A stretch of 64,000 bases of DNA from Armatimonadota bacterium (GCA_028871815.1 JAGWMJ010000012.1:1-64000); one strand, 5' to 3'; positions 16,668-25,488 are shown, numbered from the stretch's first letter. Notes: generated by a model not told the origin, from the sequence alone. A program made the numbers and translations.

Positions 16668-17045
16668 TTGGCTCGTATTTCCGGTGTGGATCTGCCGCGC
16701 GATAAGCGCATCGAGTACGCGCTGACGTACATCTATGGTATCGGCCTGCCGAGCGCGCAGCGGATCGTGGCGCAGGCGAAAATCGATCCGGCTACGCGGG
16801 TTCGGAACCTTACCGATACCGAAGCCGGAAGCCTCCGCGAAATCATCGAGCGCGAGTATCGCGTAGAGGGTGATCTTCGCCGTGAGTTTCAGCTGAGCAT
16901 CCGGCGACTGATGGAAATCGGCTGCTATCGCGGCATGCGGCATCGCCGCGGACTGCCGGCGCGCGGACAGCGAACCAAAACCAATGCCCGTATGCGGAAG
17001 GGTCCGAAGCGCGCGGTTGCAGGTAAGAAGAAGCTGAAGAAGTAG
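16668..17045 (+). CDS. rpsM: 30S ribosomal protein S13
   Basis: S13 (125 residues) of the 30S head bridges to L5 and P-site tRNA. The TTG at 16668 gives [20 protein letters not shown], with GGAGG 5-10 bases upstream overlapping the rpmJ end. Other marks: [42 protein letters not shown]. Normal length and order. Confidence 0.97.
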   Translation: MARISGVDLPRDKRIEYALTYIYGIGLPSAQRIVAQAKIDPATRVRNLTDTEAGSLREIIEREYRVEGDLRREFQLSIRRLMEIGCYRGMRHRRGLPARGQRTKTNARMRKGPKRAVAGKKKLKK

Positions 17046-17066
17046 GCTGGAAAGTAGAGGATTCTA

Positions 17067-17474
17067 TTGGCATCCAAGCAGCCCACGAAGGGCCAAACAA
17101 AAACGCGGTCGCGCGAACGGAAGAATATCGTGGAAGGAATCGCCTACATCCAGTCGACCTTCAACAACACGATCGTAAGCCTGGCAGACGTAAACGGCGC
17201 CGTAATTGCCAGCGCCAGCGCCGGGAGTGTTGGCTCGTTCAAAGGAACGCGGAAGGGTACGCCGTTTGCCGCGCAGGTTGCGTCCGAGAGCGCAGCACGC
17301 AAAGCCATGGATCACGGCCTGCGTCGGGTAGAGGTGATGGTCAAGGGTACCGGCGCCGGCCGCGAGACGGCTATTCGGGCCCTGACGTCAGTAGGCATAG
17401 AGATTACCATGATCAAGGATGTGACCCCACTGCCTCACAATGGTTGCCGCCCGCCGAAGCGGCGAAGGGTTTAG
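17067..17474 (+). CDS. rpsK: 30S ribosomal protein S11
   Basis: S11 of the 30S platform near the exit-site mRNA. The TTG at 17067 gives [25 protein letters not shown] precedes it. The body has [47 protein letters not shown] and [18 protein letters not shown], matching the family to the last residue. 135 residues. Confidence 0.97.
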   Translation: MASKQPTKGQTKTRSRERKNIVEGIAYIQSTFNNTIVSLADVNGAVIASASAGSVGSFKGTRKGTPFAAQVASESAARKAMDHGLRRVEVMVKGTGAGRETAIRALTSVGIEITMIKDVTPLPHNGCRPPKRRRV

Positions 17475-17502
17475 GAGTTGCGAGTGATGTTCAGGAGTAA
17501 CG

Positions 17503-18159
17503 ATGGCAAATAACCACGATCCACGGTGCCGCCAGTGCCGTCGCGAAGGCGCCAAACTGTATCTCAAGGGCGATAAGTGCTATAAACACTGCACGATGGA
17601 AAAGCCGAGCAAGGACGGCAAGACGCGGTTCCGCGACAAGCCGCCGGGAATGCATGGCGCCCCGACGTTCCAACGGAAAGTAACGGAATACGGTCAGCAA
17701 CTGCGCGAAAAGCAGAAACTGCGAAGGATCTATTGCGTCCTCGAGCGACCGTTTCGAAACTACATGTCTGAGGCGCAACGGAGAGCAGGCGTAACCGGTG
17801 AGAACCTCCTGCAACTGCTGGAAGCTCGCCTGGATAACGTGGTTTACCGCATGGGGCTCGCAGCGTCGCGCGCCCAGGCAAGGCAGATGGTGACGCACCG
17901 GCACTTCACGGTCAACGACCGGCCGGTCAACATTCCGTCGTTTGAAATGAGGGCTGGTGATACCGTCGGCGTCGCCCCGTCTATGCGCGCCAAGGGTGGA
18001 ATCACTGAGGCGCGTCAGCGTGTGCACCGGCAGCGACCGCCGAACTGGATCACTTTCGATACGAACCAGATGCAGGGCACGGTGGTGACGCTTCCGAGCC
18101 GCGATCAGATTGATACCGATGTGCGCGAGCAGCTCATCATCGAGTTCTACTCCCGGTAA
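17503..18159 (+). CDS. rpsD: 30S ribosomal protein S4
   Basis: S4 starts 30S assembly and is the repressor of the alpha operon in E. coli. The N-terminus holds CRQC and CYKHC spaced for a zinc site (C+ form). The S4 RNA-binding fold is in the second half: LEARLDNVVYRMGLAASRAQARQMV and HRHFTVNDRPVNIPSF. 218 residues, slightly longer than the usual 200-209. ATG at 17503 with CAGGAG upstream. Confidence 0.97.
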   Translation: MANNHDPRCRQCRREGAKLYLKGDKCYKHCTMEKPSKDGKTRFRDKPPGMHGAPTFQRKVTEYGQQLREKQKLRRIYCVLERPFRNYMSEAQRRAGVTGENLLQLLEARLDNVVYRMGLAASRAQARQMVTHRHFTVNDRPVNIPSFEMRAGDTVGVAPSMRAKGGITEARQRVHRQRPPNWITFDTNQMQGTVVTLPSRDQIDTDVREQLIIEFYSR

Positions 18160-18262
18160 TGTGCCGACCTGCGCCGCTCGCCGAGGGCGGTGGCGAACGG
18201 CAATCCGGAAGGCGATGTGCTTAAAGACAGTCGCGGGCGGCTGCGCAAGGAGAGTGTGACAA

Positions 18263-19267
18263 ATGGAATCGGCTGTGCCGAAAATCGGTACTCTGGAATC
18301 TACCAGCAGCTACGGCAAGTTTTTGGTCGAACCGCTTGAGCGTGGTTACGGCGTTACGCTGGCCAATGCATTGCGGCGGGTAATGCTCAGCTCCATTCAA
18401 GGGGCTGCAATCACAAGCGCCCGCATCGACAAGGTGCTGCACGAGTTCTCCACGATACCGGGCGTTAAGGAAGACACCACCGAACTGCTGCTGAATCTGA
18501 AAGACATCAACGTCCGCGTCCACCGCAATGGCGTGGTACAGTCCGATCAGCCGCGCGTATTGAGACTCAAGGTAATGGGACCGGCCCGCGTTACCGGGGC
18601 CGACGTTGTTTGCCCGGAAGACGTAGAGGTTGTGAATCCCGAAGTCTACCTGGCGACCATTTCAGACGAGGGTGTCGAGCTTGGTATTGAGATGACGGTC
18701 TCGATCAACAAGGGCTACGTACTCGGCGACAAGCATGAGGACCTGCCGGAAGCCGAGATCGGTACAATCGCACTGGGCGCTGCATTTACACCCGTTCGAA
18801 AAGTGAGCTTCGCTGTAGAGGCGACGCGAGTGGAATCGAACACCAATTTCGAGCGCCTCATCCTCGAAGTTTGGACAAATGGTACGCTGGCGCCCGAAGA
18901 AGCCATGAGCTCTGCCGCCCGGCACCTCTCGCAATTCTTCGCGTTGTTCGTGAACTATAAGCGGCAGCCAGGCGACGTAATGGCACTGCCCGCACTCAAC
19001 GACGAGACCGAGGATGATGAGACGGTACCGGCTATCCGGATCGAAGAGCTGAACTTCACCGTGCGAACGTACAACTGTCTCAAGAAAGAGTCGATCCTCA
19101 ATGTTCGCGAACTTATCCGGTGGACCGACGAGCAGCTGATGCAAATCCGCAACTTCGGCAAGGTCTCACTGGACGAAGTACACGAGAAACTGGCAGTGCA
19201 CGGACTGACCCTGCGCGCAGGGCGACCTGCAATTGCGGCTGTGGACGGCGAGAAGGATAACAACTGA
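18263..19267 (+). CDS. rpoA: RNA polymerase subunit alpha
   Basis: The alpha subunit that starts polymerase assembly and contacts UP elements and activators. The N-terminal domain has FLVEPLERGYGVTLANALRRVMLSS and SIQGAAITSARI; the C-terminal domain, residues about 255-325, has LNFTVRTYNCLKKESI and MQIRNFGKVSLDEVHEKL. 334 residues. ATG at 18263 with AAGGAG. The 103-bp gap after rpsD is the longest in this part of the cluster. Confidence 0.97.
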   Translation: MESAVPKIGTLESTSSYGKFLVEPLERGYGVTLANALRRVMLSSIQGAAITSARIDKVLHEFSTIPGVKEDTTELLLNLKDINVRVHRNGVVQSDQPRVLRLKVMGPARVTGADVVCPEDVEVVNPEVYLATISDEGVELGIEMTVSINKGYVLGDKHEDLPEAEIGTIALGAAFTPVRKVSFAVEATRVESNTNFERLILEVWTNGTLAPEEAMSSAARHLSQFFALFVNYKRQPGDVMALPALNDETEDDETVPAIRIEELNFTVRTYNCLKKESILNVRELIRWTDEQLMQIRNFGKVSLDEVHEKLAVHGLTLRAGRPAIAAVDGEKDNN

Positions 19268-19268
19268 A

Positions 19269-19784
19269 ATGCGGCACAAGCGAGGTTATAAACGGTTCGG
19301 ATTGCCGAGCGACCAACGTAATGCCCTGCTCAAGGGCCTTACGCGGAGCTTGCTCATGCATGATCACATCACCACCACCGAGGTCCGGGCAAAGCAGGTG
19401 AGGCCGATTGTGGAGCGATTAGTAACGATCGCGCGCAAGGGATCATCATCCGCAACCGTGCCGGAACAGGTTCATGCCCGGCGTCTGGTCCGGCGTTATG
19501 TGGACAGCAACGTAAGGAAGTTTATAGAAGATCCGGAGCAGCGTGGCGCCAAAGGCGGTGCCCGGCCAGCGCATAATCCGGAGTACGTCACCGCGCGCCT
19601 GTTCGATGTGATTGCCCCTCGATACATGACGCGGCCCGGTGGCTACACCCGCATCATTCATGTTGGCATGCGACGGGGAGACGCGGCCCCGATCGTTATG
19701 CTGGAGTTTGTGGAAGAGGCCGTTACCGGGGAAACCACCGCTAAGGCCAAGAAAACAACGGGTCGGAAAGCGGCGGCCGGTTAG
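19269..19784 (+). CDS. rplQ: 50S ribosomal protein L17
   Basis: L17 at the 50S base. The ATG at 19269 (one base after the rpoA stop) gives MRHKRGYKRFGLPSDQRNAL, then LTRSLLMHDHITTTEVRAKQVRP and FDVIAPRYMTRPGGYTRI. 171 residues because a basic Lys/Thr-Ala tail follows the core (usual 116-130, but long tails occur). An upstream start inside rpoA is not needed. Confidence 0.96.
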   Translation: MRHKRGYKRFGLPSDQRNALLKGLTRSLLMHDHITTTEVRAKQVRPIVERLVTIARKGSSSATVPEQVHARRLVRRYVDSNVRKFIEDPEQRGAKGGARPAHNPEYVTARLFDVIAPRYMTRPGGYTRIIHVGMRRGDAAPIVMLEFVEEAVTGETTAKAKKTTGRKAAAG

Positions 19785-19816
19785 AGCCGGTAACGCAAGA
19801 GGCGCTGTCTGGGATC

Positions 19817-20623
19817 GTGGGCTCGCCGGCACAATACAGGGCCGTCATCTGCTACGACGGTACGGAGTTCCACGGCTTTCAGTGGCAGCAGGGCTGCCGG
19901 ACAGTGCAACAGACGCTTGAGGAGGCAATTCAACAGCGAGGAGCGCTGATAGGCAGAGTGAACGCGGCAGGGCGCACCGACGCGGGTGTGCACGCGCTGG
20001 GGCAGGTAGTAAGCTTTACTGCCGAGCTTTCGGTGCCGGTGTGCCGTATCAGCGCCGCGCTAAACGGCGTACTCCCGGCCGATGTAGCTGTTAGCCGGGC
20101 CGAAGAAGCATGCGATGGCTTTCACGCCCGTTTCTCGGCGTCCGCCCGAGTTTACTGGTATCTGATCTCGGCAGGCGGCGCCGACGGACCGCTGATGAGG
20201 CGGCACACAGCAGTGGTTCGCAAGGCACTGGATGTGCAAGCCATGAACATGGCTGCTCAGACGCTTATCGGTGAGCACGATTTCCGTGCATTTGCCGCGG
20301 AAACCGAGCCGGATGCATCAACGTGCAGGCGGGTTATGCGGTGCTGGGTCCGCCGATGGCGTGGCCTGATCCTGGTACAGGTGGAAGCGAACGCATTCTT
20401 GCGGGGAATGGCGAGGACGCTGACTGGAACGCTGATCGAGGTCGGCGCCGGAAAGCGGACGGTTCAGAATGTGGCTGGGCTGCTGGATGGCGGACAGCGG
20501 GGCGATGCGGGACCCACGGCTCCGGCCCAGGGCCTCTATCTGTATCGCGTACGATATGGGAAACGACAGGAGTTCGGCGCGCGGCGGTCGGCACTAGAGC
20601 AGGAAGGGCGGGACGTGAATTAG
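19817..20623 (+). CDS. truA: tRNA pseudouridine(38-40) synthase
   Basis: TruA makes pseudouridine at positions 38-40 of the tRNA anticodon arm. The catalytic aspartate is in GRTDAGVHALGQ (residues about 52-63); the N-terminal YDGTEFHGFQWQ and the late FLRGMARTLTGTLIEVG are diagnostic. 268 residues from a GTG at 19817. It lies between rplQ and rplM, its usual place in many Gram-positive-type genomes; its stop is directly followed by the rplM ATG. Confidence 0.95.
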   Translation: MGSPAQYRAVICYDGTEFHGFQWQQGCRTVQQTLEEAIQQRGALIGRVNAAGRTDAGVHALGQVVSFTAELSVPVCRISAALNGVLPADVAVSRAEEACDGFHARFSASARVYWYLISAGGADGPLMRRHTAVVRKALDVQAMNMAAQTLIGEHDFRAFAAETEPDASTCRRVMRCWVRRWRGLILVQVEANAFLRGMARTLTGTLIEVGAGKRTVQNVAGLLDGGQRGDAGPTAPAQGLYLYRVRYGKRQEFGARRSALEQEGRDVN

Positions 20624-21085
20624 ATGGCGAAAGCAACTCGGTTTGCATCGGTAGAAGAAATGCGGGAGTCACGTGTTTGGTACGTGGTGGATGCGGCTGA
20701 CCAGCCCGTCGGCCGTGTGGCCGTAGAGGCTGCACGATTGCTGCGCGGCAAGCACAAAACAATCTACACACCCAACGTGGATTGCGGCGATCATGTAATA
20801 ATCGTGAATGCTGCTAAAGCTGTTTTAACTGGTGGCAACAAGGGCAAGGAACCCATCTATCACCATACCGGCTGGCCAGGTGCATTGAAGAGTGTACAGC
20901 GTGGCGCCGAGTTGGCCGCTACACCGCAACGCACCCTGCGACGGGTTGTCCGTGGAATGCTGCCACACACCCGACTTGGTGACGCCATGGTGCGCAAGCT
21001 CAAGGTGTACAGCGGTCCGGAGCACCCGCATGAGGCGCAGCATCCCGTACCGTTCCTGGGTACCCGAAAGAATGGGGGAGAGTAG
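20624..21085 (+). CDS. rplM: 50S ribosomal protein L13
   Basis: L13, an early 50S assembly protein. 153 residues with VWYVVDAADQPVGRVAVEAARLLRGK, then CGDHVIIVNAAKAVLTG, YHHTGWPGALKS, the VRGMLPHTRLG motif and LKVYSGPEHPHEAQHP. The first 15 residues are a slight extension. It forms a pair with rpsI and starts right after truA. Confidence 0.97.
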   Translation: MAKATRFASVEEMRESRVWYVVDAADQPVGRVAVEAARLLRGKHKTIYTPNVDCGDHVIIVNAAKAVLTGGNKGKEPIYHHTGWPGALKSVQRGAELAATPQRTLRRVVRGMLPHTRLGDAMVRKLKVYSGPEHPHEAQHPVPFLGTRKNGGE

Positions 21086-21087
21086 AC

Positions 21088-21489
21088 TTGCCCGAAGACA
21101 GCAGCGTGCGCTACTACGGAACCGGCCATCGCAAAAATGCGACGGCACGTGTTTGGATTACTCCCGGTGATGGGCTTGTGACGATCAACCACCGCGACGG
21201 ACGCAAGTATCTTGGCCGGGAGCTATTGTACAAGCTCCTTGAGCAGCCGTTTACGGCTACTGAGACCACAGGTCGCTTTAACGTAATTGCGCACTGCACA
21301 GGCGGCGGCGTTACCGGTCAGGCCGGCGCGATCCGTCACGGCATCTCCAAGGCGCTGTTAGCCGTGGACCCAGAGAACCGGCCGGCACTGCGCCGAACCG
21401 GCCTACTGACGCGGGACCCGCGCGTAAAAGAGCGCAAGAAGTACGGACGGAAGCGAGCACGGCGTGGCTTCCAGTTCAGCAAGCGCTAA
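21088..21489 (+). CDS. rpsI: 30S ribosomal protein S9
   Basis: S9 of the 30S head; its C-terminal tail touches P-site tRNA. The TTG at 21088 has GGGGGAG upstream and follows rplM by 2 bp. The sequence YYGTGHRKNATARVWI, VTGQAGAIRHGISKALL, LLTRDPRVKERKKYGRKRARRGFQFSKR is fully typical including the final SKR. 133 residues. Confidence 0.97.
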   Translation: MPEDSSVRYYGTGHRKNATARVWITPGDGLVTINHRDGRKYLGRELLYKLLEQPFTATETTGRFNVIAHCTGGGVTGQAGAIRHGISKALLAVDPENRPALRRTGLLTRDPRVKERKKYGRKRARRGFQFSKR

Positions 21490-21504
21490 ATCGGAGCCCT
21501 GCAA

Positions 21505-22443
21505 ATGGCAACAATGCGCCGCGTAGTCGGCAGTCTGCACTCAATTCGGCAACCCTCCGTCGCTATGGTAATGGCGTCGGTAGCCGTTTGCCTAACGGGT
21601 GTCGCGCGTGCGCAAAGCCAGATCACGCTCAACCTGCCGCCGATTGCAGCCTCCAGTGGCACTGTTGTTACGGCTTCCGCCAGCACGTCGGTACTGCCGG
21701 GAACGCGGCGTGAGTGGGTACGCAAGCCGATGGCGAGCAGACACATGACGGCACGCGGTGCGCCGTCGCGCCACCGTCCCGTTGTTGGCAGCCTTGGTCA
21801 GTTGCTGCGAAGCGCCGGTTTCTATCGGCGGCCGGGTGATCGCAGTACCATCGCCACTGCGCAGGCGGGAACCTACGTTGCTGTACAGCAGCAGGAAGGC
21901 GGCTGGTGCGGCATTCTGATGGCGGATGGCTCTACCGGTTGGGTACCTGCGGCGGCAATTCGCAAACTGGACGATCCCGTGGTTAGCGACGCCACGTCGT
22001 CAGGACCGCCGCCGGCACCGGTCGGGGCTGGCGCAGGGGATATCTACCCCCGTCAGGACCGCCCGTTCTTCACCGGCAATGCCGCCGAGCTGATCCGCGT
22101 TGCGGAGAGCTACCTGGGCGTGCCGTACAAGTGGGGCGGCAACACAACAGCCGGCATCGATTGCAGCGGTTTCGTCAAAAATGTATTCGGCGCTCTCGGG
22201 TTCCAACTGCCACGACTCGGCTCCGACCAGATGGCGTATGGCGTGCCCGTACCCGAAGACCAGCTTCAGCCAGGCGACCGCCTCTATCTGGTTCGGCGCA
22301 CCAATCGGCTTGGCGTGGAGCACACCGCGCTCTATATGGGTAACGGCCTGTTCATCCACGCATCGAGCGGCAAGCATGGCGTGGCGATCAGCCATCTGTT
22401 CACGCCAAAATGGCAGCGACTGTTCGTCTGCGCCCGGCGATAG
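21505..22443 (+). CDS. Secreted NlpC/P60 peptidoglycan hydrolase with SH3 domain
   Basis: A cysteine peptidase that probably cuts peptide bonds in the peptidoglycan stem. The 312-residue product has a signal peptide (hydrophobic 18-34, then ARAQ). A bacterial SH3-like segment spans about 110-155 (AQAGTYVAVQQQEGGWCGI, GSTGWVPAAAI). The NlpC/P60 domain runs from about 193 with catalytic Cys220 (GIDCSGFV), His273 (EHTALYMG) and a third polar residue His285. It follows rpsI by 15 bp, so it probably shares the ribosomal transcript. Exact bond specificity cannot be read from the sequence. Confidence 0.9.
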   Translation: MATMRRVVGSLHSIRQPSVAMVMASVAVCLTGVARAQSQITLNLPPIAASSGTVVTASASTSVLPGTRREWVRKPMASRHMTARGAPSRHRPVVGSLGQLLRSAGFYRRPGDRSTIATAQAGTYVAVQQQEGGWCGILMADGSTGWVPAAAIRKLDDPVVSDATSSGPPPAPVGAGAGDIYPRQDRPFFTGNAAELIRVAESYLGVPYKWGGNTTAGIDCSGFVKNVFGALGFQLPRLGSDQMAYGVPVPEDQLQPGDRLYLVRRTNRLGVEHTALYMGNGLFIHASSGKHGVAISHLFTPKWQRLFVCARR

Positions 22444-22510
22444 GCTGCCTACTAACGAATTCACCAATTTCGCATCGCCGGCATCACGCTGGAGCATGGA
22501 GAACGCAATA

Positions 22511-22786
22511 ATGTCTCGTATTTGTCAACTATCCGGTAAAGGCCCGATGAAGGGCCATCGACGTCGGCACCCACACAGCGGTGCATGGAATCTGCGCGCG
22601 CCGAAAAAGAACCACACGTTTCTGCCGAACCTGCAGACGCTTACGGTAATGACGCCGGATGGCAAAGTACGCCTGAGGGTGGCTGCTCGTATGATGACGA
22701 GCCGCATCGCGCAGGAGTACCTCTCCGGTACGCGCGCCTTACCTGCCGAGTTGACCCGAAAGGCGCGACGCCACCGCCCCGCCTGA
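22511..22786 (+). CDS. rpmB: 50S ribosomal protein L28
   Basis: L28 of the 50S subunit, 91 residues from the ATG at 22511. The sequence MSRICQLSGKGPMKGHRRRH and RAPKKNHTFLPNLQTL, then KVRLRVAARMMTSRI is typical. Only one of the four zinc cysteines remains (Cys5), so this is the zinc-free form, unlike S14, L36 and L24 here. GGAG lies about 12 bases upstream; an in-frame ATG at 22496 is possible. It faces a - strand gene across 72 bp. Confidence 0.9.
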   Translation: MSRICQLSGKGPMKGHRRRHPHSGAWNLRAPKKNHTFLPNLQTLTVMTPDGKVRLRVAARMMTSRIAQEYLSGTRALPAELTRKARRHRPA

Positions 22787-22858
22787 ACGCCGTTCCCGGT
22801 TTACAAGCAACACCAGAGCGTTCGGCGGCCTCGCTCTTGCATGCGCTGCGGTACTGGC

Positions 22859-23671
22859 CTACGCGTGAGGAGCACGCGGCTGCCCAGATCCCGCCGTCGG
22901 CGCCTGCTGGTTGGATCTCAATGAAGCCGTTGCTCCAAGCTCCTGCAGCTGACGGCGAATCGACTCGGCTTTGCGGTGCGGCAGATTCCGCACAACGGTG
23001 AGCGGCGTCGCCGCGCTCACCAGTACCATTTGGCGTTTGGCCTCAGGCATATTGACCACCATCAGATTCACCAGCTTCAGCGCAAGCTCGTTCTCAGTGC
23101 GTCGGTCGTACGCAACCAGCAATACGTCGTAGTTCTGCAGCAGCGCCTCGGTGGAATCCACAGCGGCAGTGCCGACGATAGAAACCTTTTTCGTCGGGTC
23201 GGAACCTACATCCAGCAGGCGGTTGCACCGGTCACACACGTACCGCTGTACGGTCATGGCGACACGATGTTCGGTGTGGCAGTATTGGCAGATGACGGTG
23301 CGAACGGGGACCGGCTCGCCGAACGCAAAATGGACCGTCCGGTGACAGTGATCGCATTCAAAATCGTCGGTGGGAGGAGCGATAAAAAGGTTGTTTGAGG
23401 TGCAATATGGGCACGGAAACGGCACCGTTGGCAGGTCGGACGCCTGCTTGCCGCGCCAAACCGACAACCCGACGATAACCAGCCCCAGCGCAATCGCGAA
23501 CGACGAAAAGATCAGCTCGGCCAACCGGACGCCTGGCGCCGGATGGAAGCGGGTCAGGTAGAGAAGTAGGCCGCCGACCGCAAGGATCACAGCGCCGTTC
23601 CAGGCGGTCAGGAGCGATTCAACCCACTCCGCTTCCAGCAGCTCAGAGAACTTGTTGGTGGTCTTGGCCAT
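22859..23671 (-). CDS. Membrane protein with two zinc ribbons and an L7/L12 C-terminal-like segment
   Basis: Not a named family to me. 270 residues with two membrane helices (about 26-41 and 51-70). Four CxxC pairs follow (CPYC, CDHC, CQYC, CDRC, residues about 87-150), enough for two zinc ribbons. After a spacer, the C-terminal part reads VVRNLPHRKAESIRRQLQELGATASL, which resembles the ribosomal L7/L12 C-terminal fold. The last 20 residues are a low-complexity tail. GGAGG stands 8 bases before the ATG, and a near-consensus promoter is directly upstream, so it is transcribed alone. The function is unknown; protein binding at the membrane is a guess. Confidence 0.8.
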   Translation of the reverse strand: MAKTTNKFSELLEAEWVESLLTAWNGAVILAVGGLLLYLTRFHPAPGVRLAELIFSSFAIALGLVIVGLSVWRGKQASDLPTVPFPCPYCTSNNLFIAPPTDDFECDHCHRTVHFAFGEPVPVRTVICQYCHTEHRVAMTVQRYVCDRCNRLLDVGSDPTKKVSIVGTAAVDSTEALLQNYDVLLVAYDRRTENELALKLVNLMVVNMPEAKRQMVLVSAATPLTVVRNLPHRKAESIRRQLQELGATASLRSNQQAPTAGSGQPRAPHA

Positions 23672-23692
23672 GAACCGTGCCTCCGTGAAGGA

Positions 23693-23721
23693 AGTATAGT
23701 CGCGCGCGCTCAGCTTGTCAA
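23693..23721 (-). promoter_or_regulatory. Sigma-70-type promoter for the zinc-ribbon membrane protein gene
   Basis: Read on the - strand: -35 TTGACA (23716-23721, perfect), a 17-bp spacer, and -10 TATACT (23693-23698, five of six). The expected start lies about 15 bases before the GGAGG ribosome site of the gene starting at 23671. This is the clearest - strand promoter in the first half of the window. Confidence 0.8.
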
Positions 23722-23742
23722 CGCCCGCACGAGCCTTTGGCC

Positions 23743-24831
23743 CTACTCAACCGCCGACAAGCCGATTCGGATTGAGGACCTCCACTCCGATCCCGCCTCC
23801 AGTGCGATCAACCCGGCATCGATGCCACGCGGCTGAAGGTTTATGGCGTCGGTCACACACGTATACGGCTCCAGACAGATCACATTTCGCTGCGTTGGGG
23901 CGTACACCACCCACTCCCGAAATGGTTCGGCGGCCGCAACATACAGCTCCAGTCCACTCTCCAGATCACGAATACGCGCGGTCGAGGCTCCGCCGGCATC
24001 GCGAGCCGATACCCTGGTATAGACGGTGTCGAACGTCCGGCCGTCCAGCGGCGTGAAGGCCCGTAAGTCGGTGGCATCGGCTGCATCGGCCAGCGCCAGC
24101 ACACGCCCGGTGGGCATCAAGTCCTGAAGTTGCCAAACCGCAGCACAGGGTACTGTAACCTCAAGGTTGGCGCGGCTCGCAGCCGGCACAGCTTGCGCCT
24201 GGTCGATGGTCATGACTCCCGGCCGAAGTTGCGTGGGAAACCAGGGATGGATGCCGAACCCGATCGGAATGGCTTCTGCCTCTTTGTTTGCAATGGCGAT
24301 CTCCATCCCTAGCTCACCGTCGGAGAGCCGCCAGCAGACTTGTACGGAGCATCGGAACGGGTACTGCTCCAGAACGTCCGCGTGAAGGCCGGTATCGAAC
24401 TCCAGCGTCAAAGCGGCGCTCTCCGCAGTGCACTCGGAACGCACCGCCTTCCAGGCTTGATCGCCGGCCAGGCCGTGGATCGCCTGGTGGGCAGATCGAT
24501 CCCAACCTTTGTCCAGCGAGCGCTGCATCTTGAGCGCCCGGCCATTCCAAACATAGGCGCCGTCTCGCACTCGATTCGGAAAAGGAAAAAGCACGGGTAT
24601 TCCGGCGTGAAACGGCGATTCCATCAGTTCCCGCAAATCTGCGGGTGGAAGCACGCACAACAGAGGCTCACAAGCGGGCGTACCGCCGGGCCCTCGTGCT
24701 GAGGTTGTCAGACTGACGCAGTTGCCTCCGAGCTCGGGCACAAGGGCTGCTGCCGCCGTAAATACTTCGTCGAATAGCGTATAGGTGGTGAACCCGGCTG
24801 TTTCGCCGGTTTCGATGTGGTACCGGGTCAT
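23743..24831 (-). CDS. Aldose 1-epimerase (galactose mutarotase)-like protein
   Basis: 362 residues of the galactose mutarotase fold. The family pattern is visible: LGGNCVSLTT, PFPNRVRDGAYVWNGRAL, IHGLAGDQAW (catalytic His region), GFGIHPWFP with the second conserved His, and a late EPYTCVTDAINL close to the usual acidic end motif. Such enzymes convert alpha and beta anomers, but many members act on other sugars, so the substrate is open. I choose the ATG at 24831 (MTRYHIETG); a longer in-frame start at 24927 adds 32 Arg/Gly-rich residues without homology. Confidence 0.85.
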   Translation of the reverse strand: MTRYHIETGETAGFTTYTLFDEVFTAAAALVPELGGNCVSLTTSARGPGGTPACEPLLCVLPPADLRELMESPFHAGIPVLFPFPNRVRDGAYVWNGRALKMQRSLDKGWDRSAHQAIHGLAGDQAWKAVRSECTAESAALTLEFDTGLHADVLEQYPFRCSVQVCWRLSDGELGMEIAIANKEAEAIPIGFGIHPWFPTQLRPGVMTIDQAQAVPAASRANLEVTVPCAAVWQLQDLMPTGRVLALADAADATDLRAFTPLDGRTFDTVYTRVSARDAGGASTARIRDLESGLELYVAAAEPFREWVVYAPTQRNVICLEPYTCVTDAINLQPRGIDAGLIALEAGSEWRSSIRIGLSAVE

Positions 24832-25017
24832 GTAGCGATTCGCTCCGCGTCCAGAAGAATGGAGCCGCGCACCGTGCCGGCATCCATTCCCCATCCGGGT
24901 GCGGCATCCCTGCACCAGCCGCGTCACGTGCCCTGGATGGTTCGACCGGGCGAATTGCAGGAATCTTGCGCACGGGCCGCTAACCTGAATTCACCGCATG
25001 TTCGAGGAGGAACAACT

Positions 25018-25344
25018 ATGAAGCGAGTTATCACTACCGTTGGCAGCATAATGGCGCTTGCCATTCTGGCGATCAGCATGGCGTTTGCCTCGCCGGTGCA
25101 AAAGCCCAAGCATCACGTGATGAAGCACACGATGCACCATGCCAAGACGATGAGCATGAAGTGCCCGGCGTGTGGCATGACTCTTTCGATGCACAAATCG
25201 AAGATGACACCGGTCGCGGTCAAGATGCATGGCAAAACCATGTACTGCTGCGCGCGCTGCCACATGAAGGCGATGGCGGGTCACAAGATGGCGGCAAAGC
25301 ATCACGCTCTGAAGCATAAGAGCGCGCATCACAAGACTAAGTAG
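25018..25344 (+). CDS. Small secreted Met/His/Lys-rich metal-binding-like protein
   Basis: 108 residues with a signal peptide (hydrophobic 8-23, FASPV). The mature part is extraordinarily rich in Met, His and Lys (HHVMKHTMHHAKTMSMK, KHHALKHKSAHHK). Its centre has CPACGM and, 30 residues later, MYCCARCHM, a pair of Cys motifs like those in TRASH/YHS-type or copper-binding domains. AGGAGGAAC directly precedes the ATG, the strongest ribosome site in the window. Copper or other soft-metal binding is likely from composition; this is inference. Confidence 0.75.
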   Translation: MKRVITTVGSIMALAILAISMAFASPVQKPKHHVMKHTMHHAKTMSMKCPACGMTLSMHKSKMTPVAVKMHGKTMYCCARCHMKAMAGHKMAAKHHALKHKSAHHKTK

Positions 25345-25463
25345 CCACGTTCCGCGCGCCGGAGTCTGCGACCCGCAAATAGTCCCGCTCTGCAGCTTCG
25401 ATTTGGTAAGCCGGTGAGGGCGGCCCAGCGGGCGGCTGCGACTCTGTGCTGGTGTACCGCCGA

Positions 25464-25488
25464 GGCCCGTCTCTAATTGAGACGGGCC
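25464..25488. terminator. Short hairpin, possible terminator
   Basis: A perfect 10-bp stem, GGCCCGTCTC (25464-25473) and GAGACGGGCC (25479-25488), closes a 5-nt loop TAATT. It lies about 120 bp after the Met/His-rich gene and 70 bp before the next + strand gene. There is no T-run after it, so intrinsic termination would be weak; a transcript-stabilising 3' hairpin is as likely. Confidence 0.4.
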
